Notes: generated from the letters alone by a model not told the origin. Shown: positions 25,060 to 35,761, counted from the stretch's first letter. The stretch: 64,000 nucleotides of DNA from CAXMMR01 sp965198995 (GCA_965198995.1 CBDAQG010000002.1:1302001-1366000), one strand, 5' to 3'. Numbers and translations: made by a program.

Positions 25060-28000
25060 CTACCGACGCCACCAGCCCCGCTTCTTCTCCGTCTGCGGCA
25101 GGTCGCCGATCAACATCGGCTGCAGCTCTGGGCGAGGCGCCGGCGCCTCCGCCACGGGCTCCTCGATCACCTCGTCCTCCTCCGGCGCCGGCGCCTCGCC
25201 GCGCGCCGCCTCGGCGGCGAGCGGGTCGGCATAGGAGGCCTCGACCTCGGCAACGGAGGCCGGGTGATGCGCCGGCGCGGGGCTCTCAGCCACCGGCGCG
25301 GCCTCGGCCGGCGCCATCGGCATGGTCTGGCTCCTGGCGTCGCTGACCGGCTCGGCGCCCGGCGATGGCGCCGGCATGCGCGCCAGCATCGCCTCGCGCT
25401 GCTCCGCCTGCTCGATCACGTCGAACACGTCGAACCCCTGGCCGGCGAACGGGTCCGCCGGCGTCGGCCCGCTATAGGCCACCGGCGCCTCGACCGCCGG
25501 CTCCGCCAAACCGTCCTCCTCGCGCGGCTTGCGCCGGCCGCCGCGCCGACCGCGCCGCCGCCCCTTCGGCGCCTCCTCGTCGCCTGCCTCGGTCGACATC
25601 GAAGCGGCTTCGGTCGGCACGATCGCGACCGCCTCCGGCTGCGCCCCCAGCACCGCCAGCCCCATCTCGGGCGCCTCGGACAGCCCGCCCGCCGCGGTGC
25701 CGATCATCAGCTCCGGCCCGGCGTCGACGACGCCCGCCTCGACGACACCCGCCTCGCCATCGCCTGCCTGGATATCGCCCGTCGCGTCATCGGCCGCCGT
25801 CTCGCCGCCCTCGTCGCGCTTGCGGCCGCGCCGCCGCCGCCGCCGCTTGGCGCCCGCCTCCGCCGTCTCGCCGGCCTCCGCCGCCACCGGGGCGGCCGCG
25901 ATCACCTCCGGCTCCGCCTCCATGGCCTCGTCGCCATACTCGTCCGCCGGCGCCGCGCCCGGCACGTAGGGCAGGGCAGGGGCGACATAGGTGCCGCTGC
26001 GCTCGATGCGCAGCAGGGTGCCGGTCGGCAGCGCGTCGTCCATCTCGAAGCACACGGCAACGCCGCAGCGATGCTCGATCGCGCCCACCTCGGCCCGCTT
26101 GTGGTTCAGCAGGTAGACCGCATGTCCGGCCGCCACGTGCACGGTGAGGCTGGCCGCCCGCCGCCGGCCCGCCTCCTCCTCCACCCCGCGCAGGATGTGC
26201 AGCGCCGCACTCTCGGTGCTGCGCACGAGGCCGGTGCCGGCGCAATGCGGACAGGCGACGAAGCTGGTCTCCGCCAGCGACGGCCGCAGCCGCTGCCGAC
26301 TCATCTCCAGCAGCCCGAAGCTGCTGATGTGGCCGATCTGGATACGCGCCCGATCGTTCTTCAGCGCCTCGGCGATGCGCCGCTCCACCGCGGTGTTGTT
26401 GCGCCGGCTCTCCATGTCGATGAAGTCGATGACGATCAGCCCGGCCAGGTCGCGCAGCCGCAACTGCCGCGCCACCTCGTCCGCCGCCTCGAGGTTGGTG
26501 CGCAGCGCCGTCTCCTCGATGCCGCGCTCGCGGGTCGAGCGCCCCGAGTTCACGTCGATCGCGACCAGCGCCTCGGTCTGGTTGATCACCAGGTAGCCGC
26601 CGGAGCGCAGCTGCACGTTCGGGCTCAGCATCGCGTCGAGCTGCGCCTCGACCTGCTGGCGGGCGAACAGCGGCTGGCCGGCCGGGTCGCGCCAGAGCTG
26701 CACCTTGCTCGCATGCGTCGGCATCAGCATGCGCATGAAGTCGCGCGCCGCCCGCCAGCCATCCTCGCCGTCGACCAGGATCTCGTCGACCGTGTTGGAG
26801 TAGACGTCGCGGATCGAGCGCTTGATCAGGCTCGCCTCCTCGTGGATCAGCGCCGGCGCCATCGAGGCCATCGTGGTGTCGCGGATCTCGTCCCACAGCC
26901 GCAGCAGGTATTCGCAGTCGCGCCGGATCTCGGGCTTGGGCCGCTGCGCGCCGGCGGTGCGCACGATGATGCCCATGCCGCGCGGCAGGGCCAGCTCGGC
27001 GGTGATCTCCTTCAGCCGCCGCCGGTCCGCCGCCGCGGTGATCTTGCGCGAGATGCCGCCGCCACGCGGCGAGTTCGGCATCAGCACCGAAAACCGGCCG
27101 GCGAGCGAGATGTAGGTGGTCAGCGCCGCGCCCTTGGTGCCGCGCTCCTCTTTCACGACCTGCACCAGCAGGATCTGGCGTCGCCGGATCACCTCCTGGA
27201 TCTTGTAGGAGCGCAGGTGGCGCGCCGACTGCCGGCGCTGCTTGCCGTCCTCGCCCTCGCCGCCCGCCTGCTCCGGCTGGGCTTCGGCCTCCTCGGCCTC
27301 GAAGCCGTGCTCAGCGTCGCCCTGTCGCGCCGTCGCCTCGTCCGCCAGGCTCGCCGCCTCGGCGCGCTCCGCGTCGCCGGTCTGGTGGTCGTCGCCGACC
27401 GCCGCCGGATCGGTCTCCATCCCAAGGCCTGGCGCTTCAAGATTTGGCGCCCCAAAGTTTGGCGCCCCAAAGTTTGGCGCCATCGAGGCCGGCTCGCCGC
27501 TCTCCGGGTCGGTGCCCTCGACGAAGCCGCGATCGGGCGAGCCCGGCGGCAGGCTGTCCTCGCCCTGGCGCTCGGCCGGCAGCGTGTCCGGCGCGATGTC
27601 CGGCAGCACCTCGGTGCCGGCGCCCGGCAGCGAGCCGTCATTGGGGCCGACCGGCCCGTCATCGAGGTCCGGCAGCCCGTCCGGCTCGGTGCCGCTGGCC
27701 ACCATCGGCTCGGCCGAGGTCTCGCCGAGCCCGGGCGGCGCGTCGCCCGACTCGCTCGCCGGCTCCTCGGGCACCACCTTGAGCGGCGCCTCGACCGCCG
27801 CCGCCATCCTCTCGTCCGATCCGAGCTCGGTCGGCGCCTCCGCCACGCTGTGGATGTCCGTCTCGGAAGCCTCCGCCGGCTCGGCCTCGCCGAACCGCGT
27901 CGCCTGCTCGACCAGCAGCGGCGCCGCGGCGCTGATCGGCACCTCGCGCACCGATCGGGCGCCCGGATCGCTGTCGCCACCGGCCGCCTCGCCGCGCCAC

Positions 28001-28344
28001 CCGGCCGCCTCGTCCGCCGCCGCGGCCGCGTCCTCGGCCGCCTCCTCCTCGCGCGCCTCCGCCTCCTGCATCTCCAGCAGGCGCTGCCGGTCGGCGACCG
28101 GGATCTGGTAGTAATCCGGATGGATTTCGGCAAAGGCGAGGAAGCCGTGCCGGTTGCCGCCGTACTCGACGAAGGCGGCCTGCAGCGAGGGCTCCACCCG
28201 GACCACCTTGGCCAGGTAGATGTTGCCCTTCAGTTGTTTCTTGGTCGCCGTCTCGACATCGAAATCCTCGAGGCGGTTACCGTCCAGCACCACCACCCGG
28301 GTTTCTTCCCCGTGGCTGGCGTCGATCAGCATGCGCTTGGTCAT
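25060..28344 (-). CDS. rne: Ribonuclease E
   Basis: 1094 residues from ATG 28344 (MTKRMLIDASHGEET, GGAG upstream). It is the endonuclease of mRNA decay and rRNA maturation. The S1 domain opens with IYLAKVVRVEPSLQAAFVEYG, is interrupted by an acidic Glu/Ala/Pro-rich insert of roughly 280 residues (about 27240-28090) and resumes at SYKIQEVIRRRQILLVQV. Catalytic metal aspartates lie in AIDVNSG (about 595) and VIDFIDM (about 640), and the zinc link in CPHCAGTG. The C-terminal half is a disordered scaffold with Arg-rich blocks and ends in KKRGWWRR, a conserved alphaproteobacterial tail. Confidence 0.97.
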   Translation of the reverse strand: MTKRMLIDASHGEETRVVVLDGNRLEDFDVETATKKQLKGNIYLAKVVRVEPSLQAAFVEYGGNRHGFLAFAEIHPDYYQIPVADRQRLLEMQEAEAREEEAAEDAAAAADEAAGWRGEAAGGDSDPGARSVREVPISAAAPLLVEQATRFGEAEPAEASETDIHSVAEAPTELGSDERMAAAVEAPLKVVPEEPASESGDAPPGLGETSAEPMVASGTEPDGLPDLDDGPVGPNDGSLPGAGTEVLPDIAPDTLPAERQGEDSLPPGSPDRGFVEGTDPESGEPASMAPNFGAPNFGAPNLEAPGLGMETDPAAVGDDHQTGDAERAEAASLADEATARQGDAEHGFEAEEAEAQPEQAGGEGEDGKQRRQSARHLRSYKIQEVIRRRQILLVQVVKEERGTKGAALTTYISLAGRFSVLMPNSPRGGGISRKITAAADRRRLKEITAELALPRGMGIIVRTAGAQRPKPEIRRDCEYLLRLWDEIRDTTMASMAPALIHEEASLIKRSIRDVYSNTVDEILVDGEDGWRAARDFMRMLMPTHASKVQLWRDPAGQPLFARQQVEAQLDAMLSPNVQLRSGGYLVINQTEALVAIDVNSGRSTRERGIEETALRTNLEAADEVARQLRLRDLAGLIVIDFIDMESRRNNTAVERRIAEALKNDRARIQIGHISSFGLLEMSRQRLRPSLAETSFVACPHCAGTGLVRSTESAALHILRGVEEEAGRRRAASLTVHVAAGHAVYLLNHKRAEVGAIEHRCGVAVCFEMDDALPTGTLLRIERSGTYVAPALPYVPGAAPADEYGDEAMEAEPEVIAAAPVAAEAGETAEAGAKRRRRRRGRKRDEGGETAADDATGDIQAGDGEAGVVEAGVVDAGPELMIGTAAGGLSEAPEMGLAVLGAQPEAVAIVPTEAASMSTEAGDEEAPKGRRRGRRGGRRKPREEDGLAEPAVEAPVAYSGPTPADPFAGQGFDVFDVIEQAEQREAMLARMPAPSPGAEPVSDARSQTMPMAPAEAAPVAESPAPAHHPASVAEVEASYADPLAAEAARGEAPAPEEDEVIEEPVAEAPAPRPELQPMLIGDLPQTEKKRGWWRR

Positions 28345-28932
28345 TGGTCGGGCTCCATGGCACCGCCTCGGCGCGACGCGCGGCAAGCGGTCGCGCGGCC
28401 TGGCGGGCCTTGATGTGGATGGGGTAGGGGATCGGCCCGCAGCGACGACCGAGCCGAGCCTTCACGGGGCGCCGGCAGGTCGCAAGGTCGGTGCGGGACG
28501 GAAAGAACGCGGTCATAATCCTCGGCGGCACGGCGGACATCGCGTCCAACCGGCTTGGTCGTCGGGCCGGCGTGCCTCCGAGCGAGCGGCGCGGCGCCGG
28601 ATGGGAGCCCGCCGCGCCACGCCGTACGGCCGGACGCGGACAGCATCGAACAGGCGCAGGATCGGGTGTGAGGTCGATCCCGCCAACCGGTCCCCAACCC
28701 GCTACGCCAGCATGGCGCAACCCAGGTCGGACGAGGGCACGCAGCCTGCCCGGTCGGACCGCCCCAACGATGCTGGAACTATTACGCCGACGAGACAAGC
28801 CGGCGCGTGCGCCAGCGGACTGGACAAAACCATGACCGAAACCACGATGCCCCGCAAGAGCGCGCTGACCACACACACTGTGGCGCCAGAACCACAGCCT
28901 GTGTCGTGAACACCATGTAATCAGCAGGACGC
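28345..28932. other. 588-bp divergent region between rne and amiC, no supportable gene
   Basis: The region should hold the rne and amiC promoters and the rne 5' leader. Short open frames in it are arginine-rich and antisense-like. Near 28868-28911 the CCACACACACTGTGG inverted repeat and following CCACAG/CTGTG pieces could form a hairpin close to the amiC start. No family B repeat is present. Nothing else distinctive is seen. Confidence 0.5.
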
Positions 28933-29862
28933 ATGAAGCCGCACACCTGCCATGTTAGAGCCGACGTCATGGCGGGCACCGACACGGCAGCAAGCGAGAC
29001 CGACGAACCGGGCGACGCGCCGGCTCAGCCGCCCGGGCGCGCCGGTGGCGAGCCGTTCAGCCGCCGCCTGCTGCTCGGCCACGGCCTCGGCGCCGCGCTG
29101 CTGCTGCATGACGGCCTCGCCGAAGCCCGCCCCACCCAACCGGCGCCGCACCGCCAGCCCGCCGAGCGCCGCCCCGTCATCGTGCTGGACCCCGGCCATG
29201 GCGGCAAGGACCCGGGCGCCATTGGCTGGTCCGGCACCTACGAGAAGCACGTTGCCTACGCCGCCGCCGTCGAGCTGCAGCGCCAGCTCCTCGCCACCGG
29301 CCGTTACCAGGTCCACCTGACCCGCGCGCCCGACCAGTTCATTCCGCTCGACGAGCGCGTCGCCATCGCTCAAGGCCACGGCGCGGCGCTGTTCTGCTCC
29401 ATCCACGCCGACGCCCTCGCCGATCACGCGGTGCGCGGCGCCAGCGTCTACACCCTGGCCGAAACTGCCTCCGACACCCAGAGCGCCGCCCTCGCCACCC
29501 GCGAGAACGCCGCCGACCGTTTCGCCGCCCCCGCCCACCAGCAGGCCCTGTCGCCCGAGGTCACGGCCATCCTCGGCTCGCTGGTGCGCCACGAAACCCG
29601 GCTCGGCTCGGCTCGCATGCAGTCCGGCGCCGTCTCCTCGCTGGGTGCGGCGACGCCCCTGCTGCCGCACCCCGGCCGCCACGCCGCCTTCGCCGTGCTG
29701 CGCGCGCCCGACATCCCGTCGGTGCTGGTCGAAATGGGCTTCATGTCGAACCCCGCCGACGAGGCCGCCCTGCGCCGCGCCGACCACCGTGCCCTGATCG
29801 CCAGCGCGCTGCGGCGCTCGATCGATCGATATTTTACGTCCGGGATTGGGCTGGCGGGTTGA
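28933..29862 (+). CDS. amiC: N-acetylmuramoyl-L-alanine amidase
   Basis: 309 residues. The Amidase_3 zinc site is visible: IVLDPGHGGKDPGAIG with the first His, then EKHVAYAAAVEL with Glu, SIHADA with the second His, and the catalytic Glu in VLVEMGFMSNPADE. It cleaves cell-wall peptides during division. A Tat-type leader (FSRRLLLGHGLGAALLL) precedes the domain. ATG 28933 or 28969 are both possible. rne-amiC-mrcA-prfB is a conserved alphaproteobacterial neighbourhood. Confidence 0.93.
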   Translation: MKPHTCHVRADVMAGTDTAASETDEPGDAPAQPPGRAGGEPFSRRLLLGHGLGAALLLHDGLAEARPTQPAPHRQPAERRPVIVLDPGHGGKDPGAIGWSGTYEKHVAYAAAVELQRQLLATGRYQVHLTRAPDQFIPLDERVAIAQGHGAALFCSIHADALADHAVRGASVYTLAETASDTQSAALATRENAADRFAAPAHQQALSPEVTAILGSLVRHETRLGSARMQSGAVSSLGAATPLLPHPGRHAAFAVLRAPDIPSVLVEMGFMSNPADEAALRRADHRALIASALRRSIDRYFTSGIGLAG

Positions 29863-29868
29863 GGACGG

Positions 29869-29977
29869 CAAGCGCTTCTTTTTTGAAAAAAGAAGCAAAA
29901 AACTTTTATCCGGGCTGTCACGCCTCTAACGGGCAAAAGTTTTTTGGTTCTTTTTTTCAAAAAAGAACCGCTTGCTT
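29869..29977. repeat. Family B AT-rich doublet repeat, locus 3 (GCTTC left, GGTTC right)
   Basis: Left hairpin 29871-29896, right half about 29933-29970. It lies between convergent amiC and the beta-roll-like gene and could terminate both. Confidence 0.92.
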
Positions 29978-29979
29978 GC

Positions 29980-31503
29980 TTAGATCAGGTTCGGCGGAAT
30001 ACCAACGAGCGTCACGCTGGTATGATCCTGAAACGTCAGCACCGTGCCGCCCGCGGCGGCGGTCACCGTCGGCGGCAACGTGTAGCGCTGCACGTCGAAC
30101 TGATCGATACCGGGTCGAAATCCCACCACCGTCAGCGAGCCGCCCGACGCCCCGTTCACCACGCCGATCACGTCCGTGCCGACGCCGGTGAACAGCGTCG
30201 CCGCCCCTTGCCCCACCTGCACGTAGTCCATCCCTTTGCCGCCGACGACCTCCATTACCCCCGGCCCGGTGAACACGGCGGTGCCGCCGGTGCCGCCGAA
30301 CACCGTCGAGCTGCCGCCGGTGCCCACCACCGTGTCCTGCCCGCCGCCGGCGACGATCTCGTCCGCTCCGCTGCCGGAAAAGAAGGTGTTGTCGCCGGTC
30401 GCCGTCGACCCGGTCAGCGTCTCGTTGCCGCCGGCCGCCGCAATCTCGTTGTTCAGCACCCCGGTCACCACCAGCAGGTCGCCATTGCCGCCGCCCTCGA
30501 TCGTCACCGGCTGCGGCGCGAAGATCAGATCGCCGCCGCTGGTCTTCCAGAACCCGCCCGGCCCGGCCTGGGGCGTGTCGCCAGCCGCGATTGCGCCGCC
30601 AACCAGAATGTTTCCTCCCGCCGCGCCGCCGATAATCGTGCCGCTATCGTCATTGCCGAACACGGTAAGGCTGCCGGTGCCGCCGTCGACAGACAGCCTG
30701 CCGGCATCGTCGGGACCGAGTTCGTCGACGTATTGCTGCGCCCCGACCCCCACCTCGCCGATCACGGTCGCGTGCCCGCTGCCGTTGTCGAGCGTCAGGC
30801 CGCCCTGTCCTTGGAATACGGTCAGACTGGCGCTGGCGGCGCTGATGGTGTCGTTGTCGAAGCTGGTGATCGATCCGCCGCCGATGCTGCCGGTGAACGC
30901 CACCTCGGCATCCTCGATCACGATCGAGCCCGAGTAACCAGCAAGGTCGGCGAGCGAGAGGACCGGGAGAACGAACGGGGAGGGGGAGGCGGCCGTCTCG
31001 TCGGCTCCGAGCGTGAGCACGCCGCCACCACCGATCGCGCCGCTGATCGTGCCGCTGCCGTCGATCGTCACGGTGTCGGCAAGCGTGAACGCGTTCGTCA
31101 GCTCGCCCAGTGTGCCAACGACTATACTGCCGTCAAGAGTGACCGCACCGCTGCTGAACGTCGCTCCCGCATCGACCTCCAGGCTCGCATTGAGCATCCC
31201 AGCGGTCTGGAACGAGAGGCTGGCCGTGCTGCCCAGCCTTAAACCTTCCGCGTCGACAAACAGGTCGAGCACGTTATGTGCGCCGGTGAACGCGATCACC
31301 CCGAGCGACCCACCGCCATTGTCGTCATCGTAGCCGTTTATGTTGATGGAGCTTGCCGGCCCATCCCCGGTCACGTCCTCCTGCTCGGCCGTCGTCGGAA
31401 TAAAGTTGAAGTAGGCGTCGTCGACCGAGGTCGGCACGCCGTCGCTCCAACTGGCCGGATCGTTCCAGTTCTCCGACACGTTGAGCCACGTCGTCTCCGC
31501 CAT
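29980..31503 (-). CDS. Beta-roll/beta-helix-like secreted repeat protein
   Basis: 507 residues from ATG 31503, with GGGAGGG 5-6 nt upstream. No signal peptide is seen: it starts MAETTWLNVSENWNDPASW. The body is rich in G, T, V, D and N in short strand-turn repeats (TLTGSTATGDNTFFSGSGAD, GGGQDTVVGTGG), reminiscent of hemolysin-type repeats but without intact GGxGxDxUx nonapeptides. The C-terminus has GFRPGIDQFDV and VTLVGI, common at the end of proteins secreted by type I systems. It splits the conserved amiC-mrcA pair. Function unknown. Confidence 0.65.
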   Translation of the reverse strand: MAETTWLNVSENWNDPASWSDGVPTSVDDAYFNFIPTTAEQEDVTGDGPASSININGYDDDNGGGSLGVIAFTGAHNVLDLFVDAEGLRLGSTASLSFQTAGMLNASLEVDAGATFSSGAVTLDGSIVVGTLGELTNAFTLADTVTIDGSGTISGAIGGGGVLTLGADETAASPSPFVLPVLSLADLAGYSGSIVIEDAEVAFTGSIGGGSITSFDNDTISAASASLTVFQGQGGLTLDNGSGHATVIGEVGVGAQQYVDELGPDDAGRLSVDGGTGSLTVFGNDDSGTIIGGAAGGNILVGGAIAAGDTPQAGPGGFWKTSGGDLIFAPQPVTIEGGGNGDLLVVTGVLNNEIAAAGGNETLTGSTATGDNTFFSGSGADEIVAGGGQDTVVGTGGSSTVFGGTGGTAVFTGPGVMEVVGGKGMDYVQVGQGAATLFTGVGTDVIGVVNGASGGSLTVVGFRPGIDQFDVQRYTLPPTVTAAAGGTVLTFQDHTSVTLVGIPPNLI

Positions 31504-31622
31504 CGCCGCCCTCCCGAAGCGTTCTACAACCAGTAAGGCCAAGGACTACCGGCTTCTGCAACCAGGATCATGCGCGGCACAGCCACCCCGTCGCCTGATC
31601 CCACGTTCTTGCAACCCTGATC

Positions 31623-34286
31623 ATGGCGACGCCGCTCCGCCAATCCGCTATAGGACCGCCGATGACCAGGCCACTGACCGCTGCGGAGCCGATGGCGCGC
31701 CCCGCACCCCCGCCGCCCCGACCGCCCCGCAAGCCGCGCTTCCGTTTCCTGCGCCGCCTCATCGGCACCGTCGCCGCCATCGCCCTCGTCGTCGTGGTCG
31801 TCACCGGCCTCGTCGGCTGGGACGCCTACACCCGCTTCTCCGCCGGCCTGCCCACCCTGGACGGCGTGCGCAACTATCAGCCGCGCACCCTCAGCCGCAT
31901 CTATGCCGACGACGACCGCCTGACCGCCGAGCTCGCCACCGAGCGCCGCATCTTCGAGCCCTACGAGGCCATCCCCGAAATCGTCCGCCGCGCCTTCGTC
32001 TCCGCCGAGGACCAGAACTTCTGGGTCCATCGCGGCGTCGACCCGCTGGCGATCGCCAGGGCCGCCGTCAATGATCTGCAGCATGTCGGCGACAATCGCC
32101 GCCCGATCGGCGCCTCGACGATCACCCAGCAGGTCGCGCGCAACATGCTGCTCGGCTCCAACGAGCGCTCGCTCGACCGCAAGGTGAAGGAGGCCATCCT
32201 GGCGCTCCGCATCGAGCGGGTGCTGCACAAGCCGCGCATCCTCGAGCTCTATCTGAACGAGATCTATCTCGGCCAGGGCGCCTACGGCGTCGCCGCCGCC
32301 GCCCAGACCTACTTCAACAAGCCGCTCGGCCAGGTCACCATCGCCGAGGCCGCGATGCTCGCCGCCCTGCCCAAATCGCCCAACAACTACAACCCGTTCC
32401 ACTTTCCCGACGCGGCGCGCAACCGGCGCGACTGGGTGCTCGACCGCATGGTCGACACCCACGCCATCACCGCCGCCGACGCGGCCGCCGCCAAGGCCCA
32501 GCCGGTGGTGCCCACCGCCTACCACAAGCCGGACCTCGTCGCCGGCGCCGAGTATTTCGACCAGGAGGTCAAGCGCCAGCTCGTCGACAAATTCGGCATC
32601 GACCAGGCCAACCAGGGCGGCCTCGTCGTCCACACCAGCTACGACGCCGCGACCCAGGCGCTGGCCGACCGCTCGCTGCGCCGCGGCCTGCTCGCCTTCG
32701 ACCGCGCGCATGACGGCTGGCGCGGCCCGGTCACCCACCTTCCCGGCCTGTCGATCGACGCCGACTGGGCCACCCCGCTCGCCAACGTTCCGCGACCCCC
32801 CGGCCTGCTCGCCCAGTGGCGCCTCGCCGTCGTGCTGTCGACCAAGGGCGGCGAGGCGGCCACCCTCGGCTGGCTTGACGACGCGCACGCCGGCACGGCT
32901 CCGGCCAACCGTCAGCATACCGGCCTGCTGCACGTCGCCGACCTCGCCTGGGCCCGCCCGCTGCGCCACGACGGCGAGCTCGGCCCGATGCCGAGCCGGG
33001 TCAGCCAGACCGTCGCCGTCGGCGATGTCGTCATGGTCGAGCCCGCCGGCACCGAGACCTACGGCGAGACCGCCACGCTCGGCCCCGAAAGCCTCGGCCG
33101 GCCAGACCGCCTGCAGCTCCGCCAGATCCCCGCCATCGCCGGCGCCCTGATCGCCATGGACCCCAACACCGGCCGCGTTGCCGCCATGTCCGGCGGCTGG
33201 AGCATCGAGCGCAGCGTCTTCAACCGCGTGACCCAGGCCCAGCGCCAGCCCGGCTCCTCGTTCAAGCCGATCGTCTACCTCGCGGCGATGGAGCAGGACA
33301 TCTCGCCCGCCGACAAGTTCGAGGACGCGCCGATCACCATCGGCAGCTGGACGCCGGAAAACTACGAGATGGACTTCCTCGGCCCGACCTCGCTGCACGT
33401 CGCGCTGGCCAAGTCGCGCAACCTGGTCACCGTCCGCCTCGCCCAGAAGGTCGGCATGGACGCCGTCGCCGCCGCCGCCATCGCCTTCCACGAGGTCGAC
33501 GCCATGCCGCACGTGCTGCCGGCCGCGCTCGGCGCCGTCGACACCACGGTGATGCGCGAGGCCGGCGCCTATGCGAGCCTGGCGATGGGCGGCAAGGAGG
33601 TCGTCCCCAACGTCATCGACAGCGTGCAGGACCGCGACGGCCACGTCGTCTGGCGCCCCACCGGGCTCGACATCGCCGCCGGCGGCGACCCCGCCCTGCC
33701 GCCGACCCTGACCGACATGCGCAAGCCCATCGCCGACCCCGCCAGCACCTTCCAGGTGCTCGAGATGATGCGCGGCGTCGTGCTCAGCGGCACCGGCGTG
33801 CCGGTGGTCAAGGACCTCGACCGGCCGATCGCCGGCAAGACCGGCACCACCTCGAACTTCAACGACGCCTGGTTCGCCGGCTTCACCCCCGACCTCGTCA
33901 CCGTGGTCTGGGTTGGCTACGACCAGCCCGCCAGCCTGGGCGACAAGGAGGACGGCGCCCACGTCGCCGGCCCGATCTGGCACGACTTCGTCCAGGCCGA
34001 CCTCGCCGGCAAACCCGCCCTTGATTTCCGCCCCCCCGAGGGCGTCGCCACCTACCGTTGGTACCCCGGCGACGGCCACCCCGCCGTCGACGCCTTCAAG
34101 CCCGGCCAGGAACCCGAAATCGCCCCCGCCCCGGTCGACACCGCCTCCACCACCGACACGCCACCCACCGTCACCACCCCCGACGGCACCCAACCCATCG
34201 CCGCCACCCCACCAACTCCGGCGCCGAAGCCGAAGGCGAGCGCCGATAGCGGGGCAGGGGACCCAGGCATGGGCGGCCTCTATTAA
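31623..34286 (+). CDS. mrcA: Penicillin-binding protein 1A (bifunctional peptidoglycan synthase)
   Basis: 887 residues from ATG 31623; ATG 31662 is an alternative. One membrane span (residues about 46-66). Glycosyltransferase 51 blocks: AEDQNFWVHRGVD with catalytic Glu129, GASTITQQVARN, RKVKEAILALRIE. Transpeptidase blocks: GSSFKPIVYLAAM with the active Ser near 545, SKSRN, and KTGTTSNFNDAWF. It polymerises and cross-links peptidoglycan. The tail after residue 800 is Pro/Thr/Ala-rich. It sits between amiC and prfB as in other alphaproteobacteria. Confidence 0.96.
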   Translation: MATPLRQSAIGPPMTRPLTAAEPMARPAPPPPRPPRKPRFRFLRRLIGTVAAIALVVVVVTGLVGWDAYTRFSAGLPTLDGVRNYQPRTLSRIYADDDRLTAELATERRIFEPYEAIPEIVRRAFVSAEDQNFWVHRGVDPLAIARAAVNDLQHVGDNRRPIGASTITQQVARNMLLGSNERSLDRKVKEAILALRIERVLHKPRILELYLNEIYLGQGAYGVAAAAQTYFNKPLGQVTIAEAAMLAALPKSPNNYNPFHFPDAARNRRDWVLDRMVDTHAITAADAAAAKAQPVVPTAYHKPDLVAGAEYFDQEVKRQLVDKFGIDQANQGGLVVHTSYDAATQALADRSLRRGLLAFDRAHDGWRGPVTHLPGLSIDADWATPLANVPRPPGLLAQWRLAVVLSTKGGEAATLGWLDDAHAGTAPANRQHTGLLHVADLAWARPLRHDGELGPMPSRVSQTVAVGDVVMVEPAGTETYGETATLGPESLGRPDRLQLRQIPAIAGALIAMDPNTGRVAAMSGGWSIERSVFNRVTQAQRQPGSSFKPIVYLAAMEQDISPADKFEDAPITIGSWTPENYEMDFLGPTSLHVALAKSRNLVTVRLAQKVGMDAVAAAAIAFHEVDAMPHVLPAALGAVDTTVMREAGAYASLAMGGKEVVPNVIDSVQDRDGHVVWRPTGLDIAAGGDPALPPTLTDMRKPIADPASTFQVLEMMRGVVLSGTGVPVVKDLDRPIAGKTGTTSNFNDAWFAGFTPDLVTVVWVGYDQPASLGDKEDGAHVAGPIWHDFVQADLAGKPALDFRPPEGVATYRWYPGDGHPAVDAFKPGQEPEIAPAPVDTASTTDTPPTVTTPDGTQPIAATPPTPAPKPKASADSGAGDPGMGGLY

Positions 34287-34290
34287 AGAC

Positions 34291-34515
34291 AAGGCCAGGG
34301 GCTTTCCCTCCGTGAGCCCTTCCAACGGCGCGTCGCGCCGTCGGGACCTTGGGGCTCACTCCGCCCCTGGACCCCATTAAAGGCGAAGCCTTTAAAATCC
34401 ATTTCTTATCCATGACCCATGGCGTGCGCGGGTTTGGGGCGCCTCCCCAGCGTCAGGATCCATCGCACGCGTGCGGTGGGCGCCCGGTCCAGGCAGAGCC
34501 CTGGCCTTCCTCCCC
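34291..34515. repeat. Family A palindromic repeat, locus 8 (with nested insert)
   Basis: GGCCAGGGGCTTTCCCTCCG, an insert with GGCGCGTCGCGCC centre, CCCCTGGACCCCATTAAAGG, GCGAAGCC and AAATCCAT to about 34402; the closing GAGCCCTGGCCTTCCTCCCC lies at 34495-34515. It fills most of the mrcA-prfB space. Confidence 0.8.
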
Positions 34516-34538
34516 TCGCTTCCTTAGATAATCCAGCC

Positions 34539-35669
<1,131 letters not shown>

Positions 35670-35752
35670 CCCTACAACTTAAACGAGTCCTGACAACCGC
35701 ATCACACGTAAAGTTGTTGAAACTCAGAAAGGACACTTGGAGGTTGCAAAAG

Positions 35753-35761
35753 TTATCCACA
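35753..35761 (+). promoter_or_regulatory. Perfect DnaA-box sequence upstream of the exopolysaccharide sugar transferase
   Basis: TTATCCACA in an unusually AT-rich 131-bp gap (35670-35800). TTGCAA at 35744-35749 followed 17 bp later by CTAACT could be a weak promoter that overlaps it. A single box is not enough for an origin; a chance match or DnaA-controlled promoter are both possible. Confidence 0.35.

Noticed and set aside
25264..28413. 1049-codon plus-strand open frame
   Set aside because: It is antisense to rne, which has catalytic motifs and a conserved tail. The translation is Arg/Leu/Val-rich with no domain, as expected for an antisense frame in GC-rich DNA.
28277..28876. 199-codon minus-strand open frame in the rne leader
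   Set aside because: It overlaps the rne start in another frame, is Arg/Pro/Ala-rich with no recognisable domain, and has no convincing ribosome site.
29980..31503. RTX toxin
   Set aside because: The repeats do not match the GGxGxDxUx nonapeptide, and no acyltransferase or type I secretion genes are adjacent.
31524..34325. 933-codon minus-strand open frame
   Set aside because: Antisense to mrcA. Its Gly/Val/Asp/Ala-rich translation mirrors the codon bias of the true gene.
35753..35761. Replication origin
   Set aside because: One DnaA box without a cluster of boxes, parAB, dnaA, hemE or similar neighbours is insufficient.
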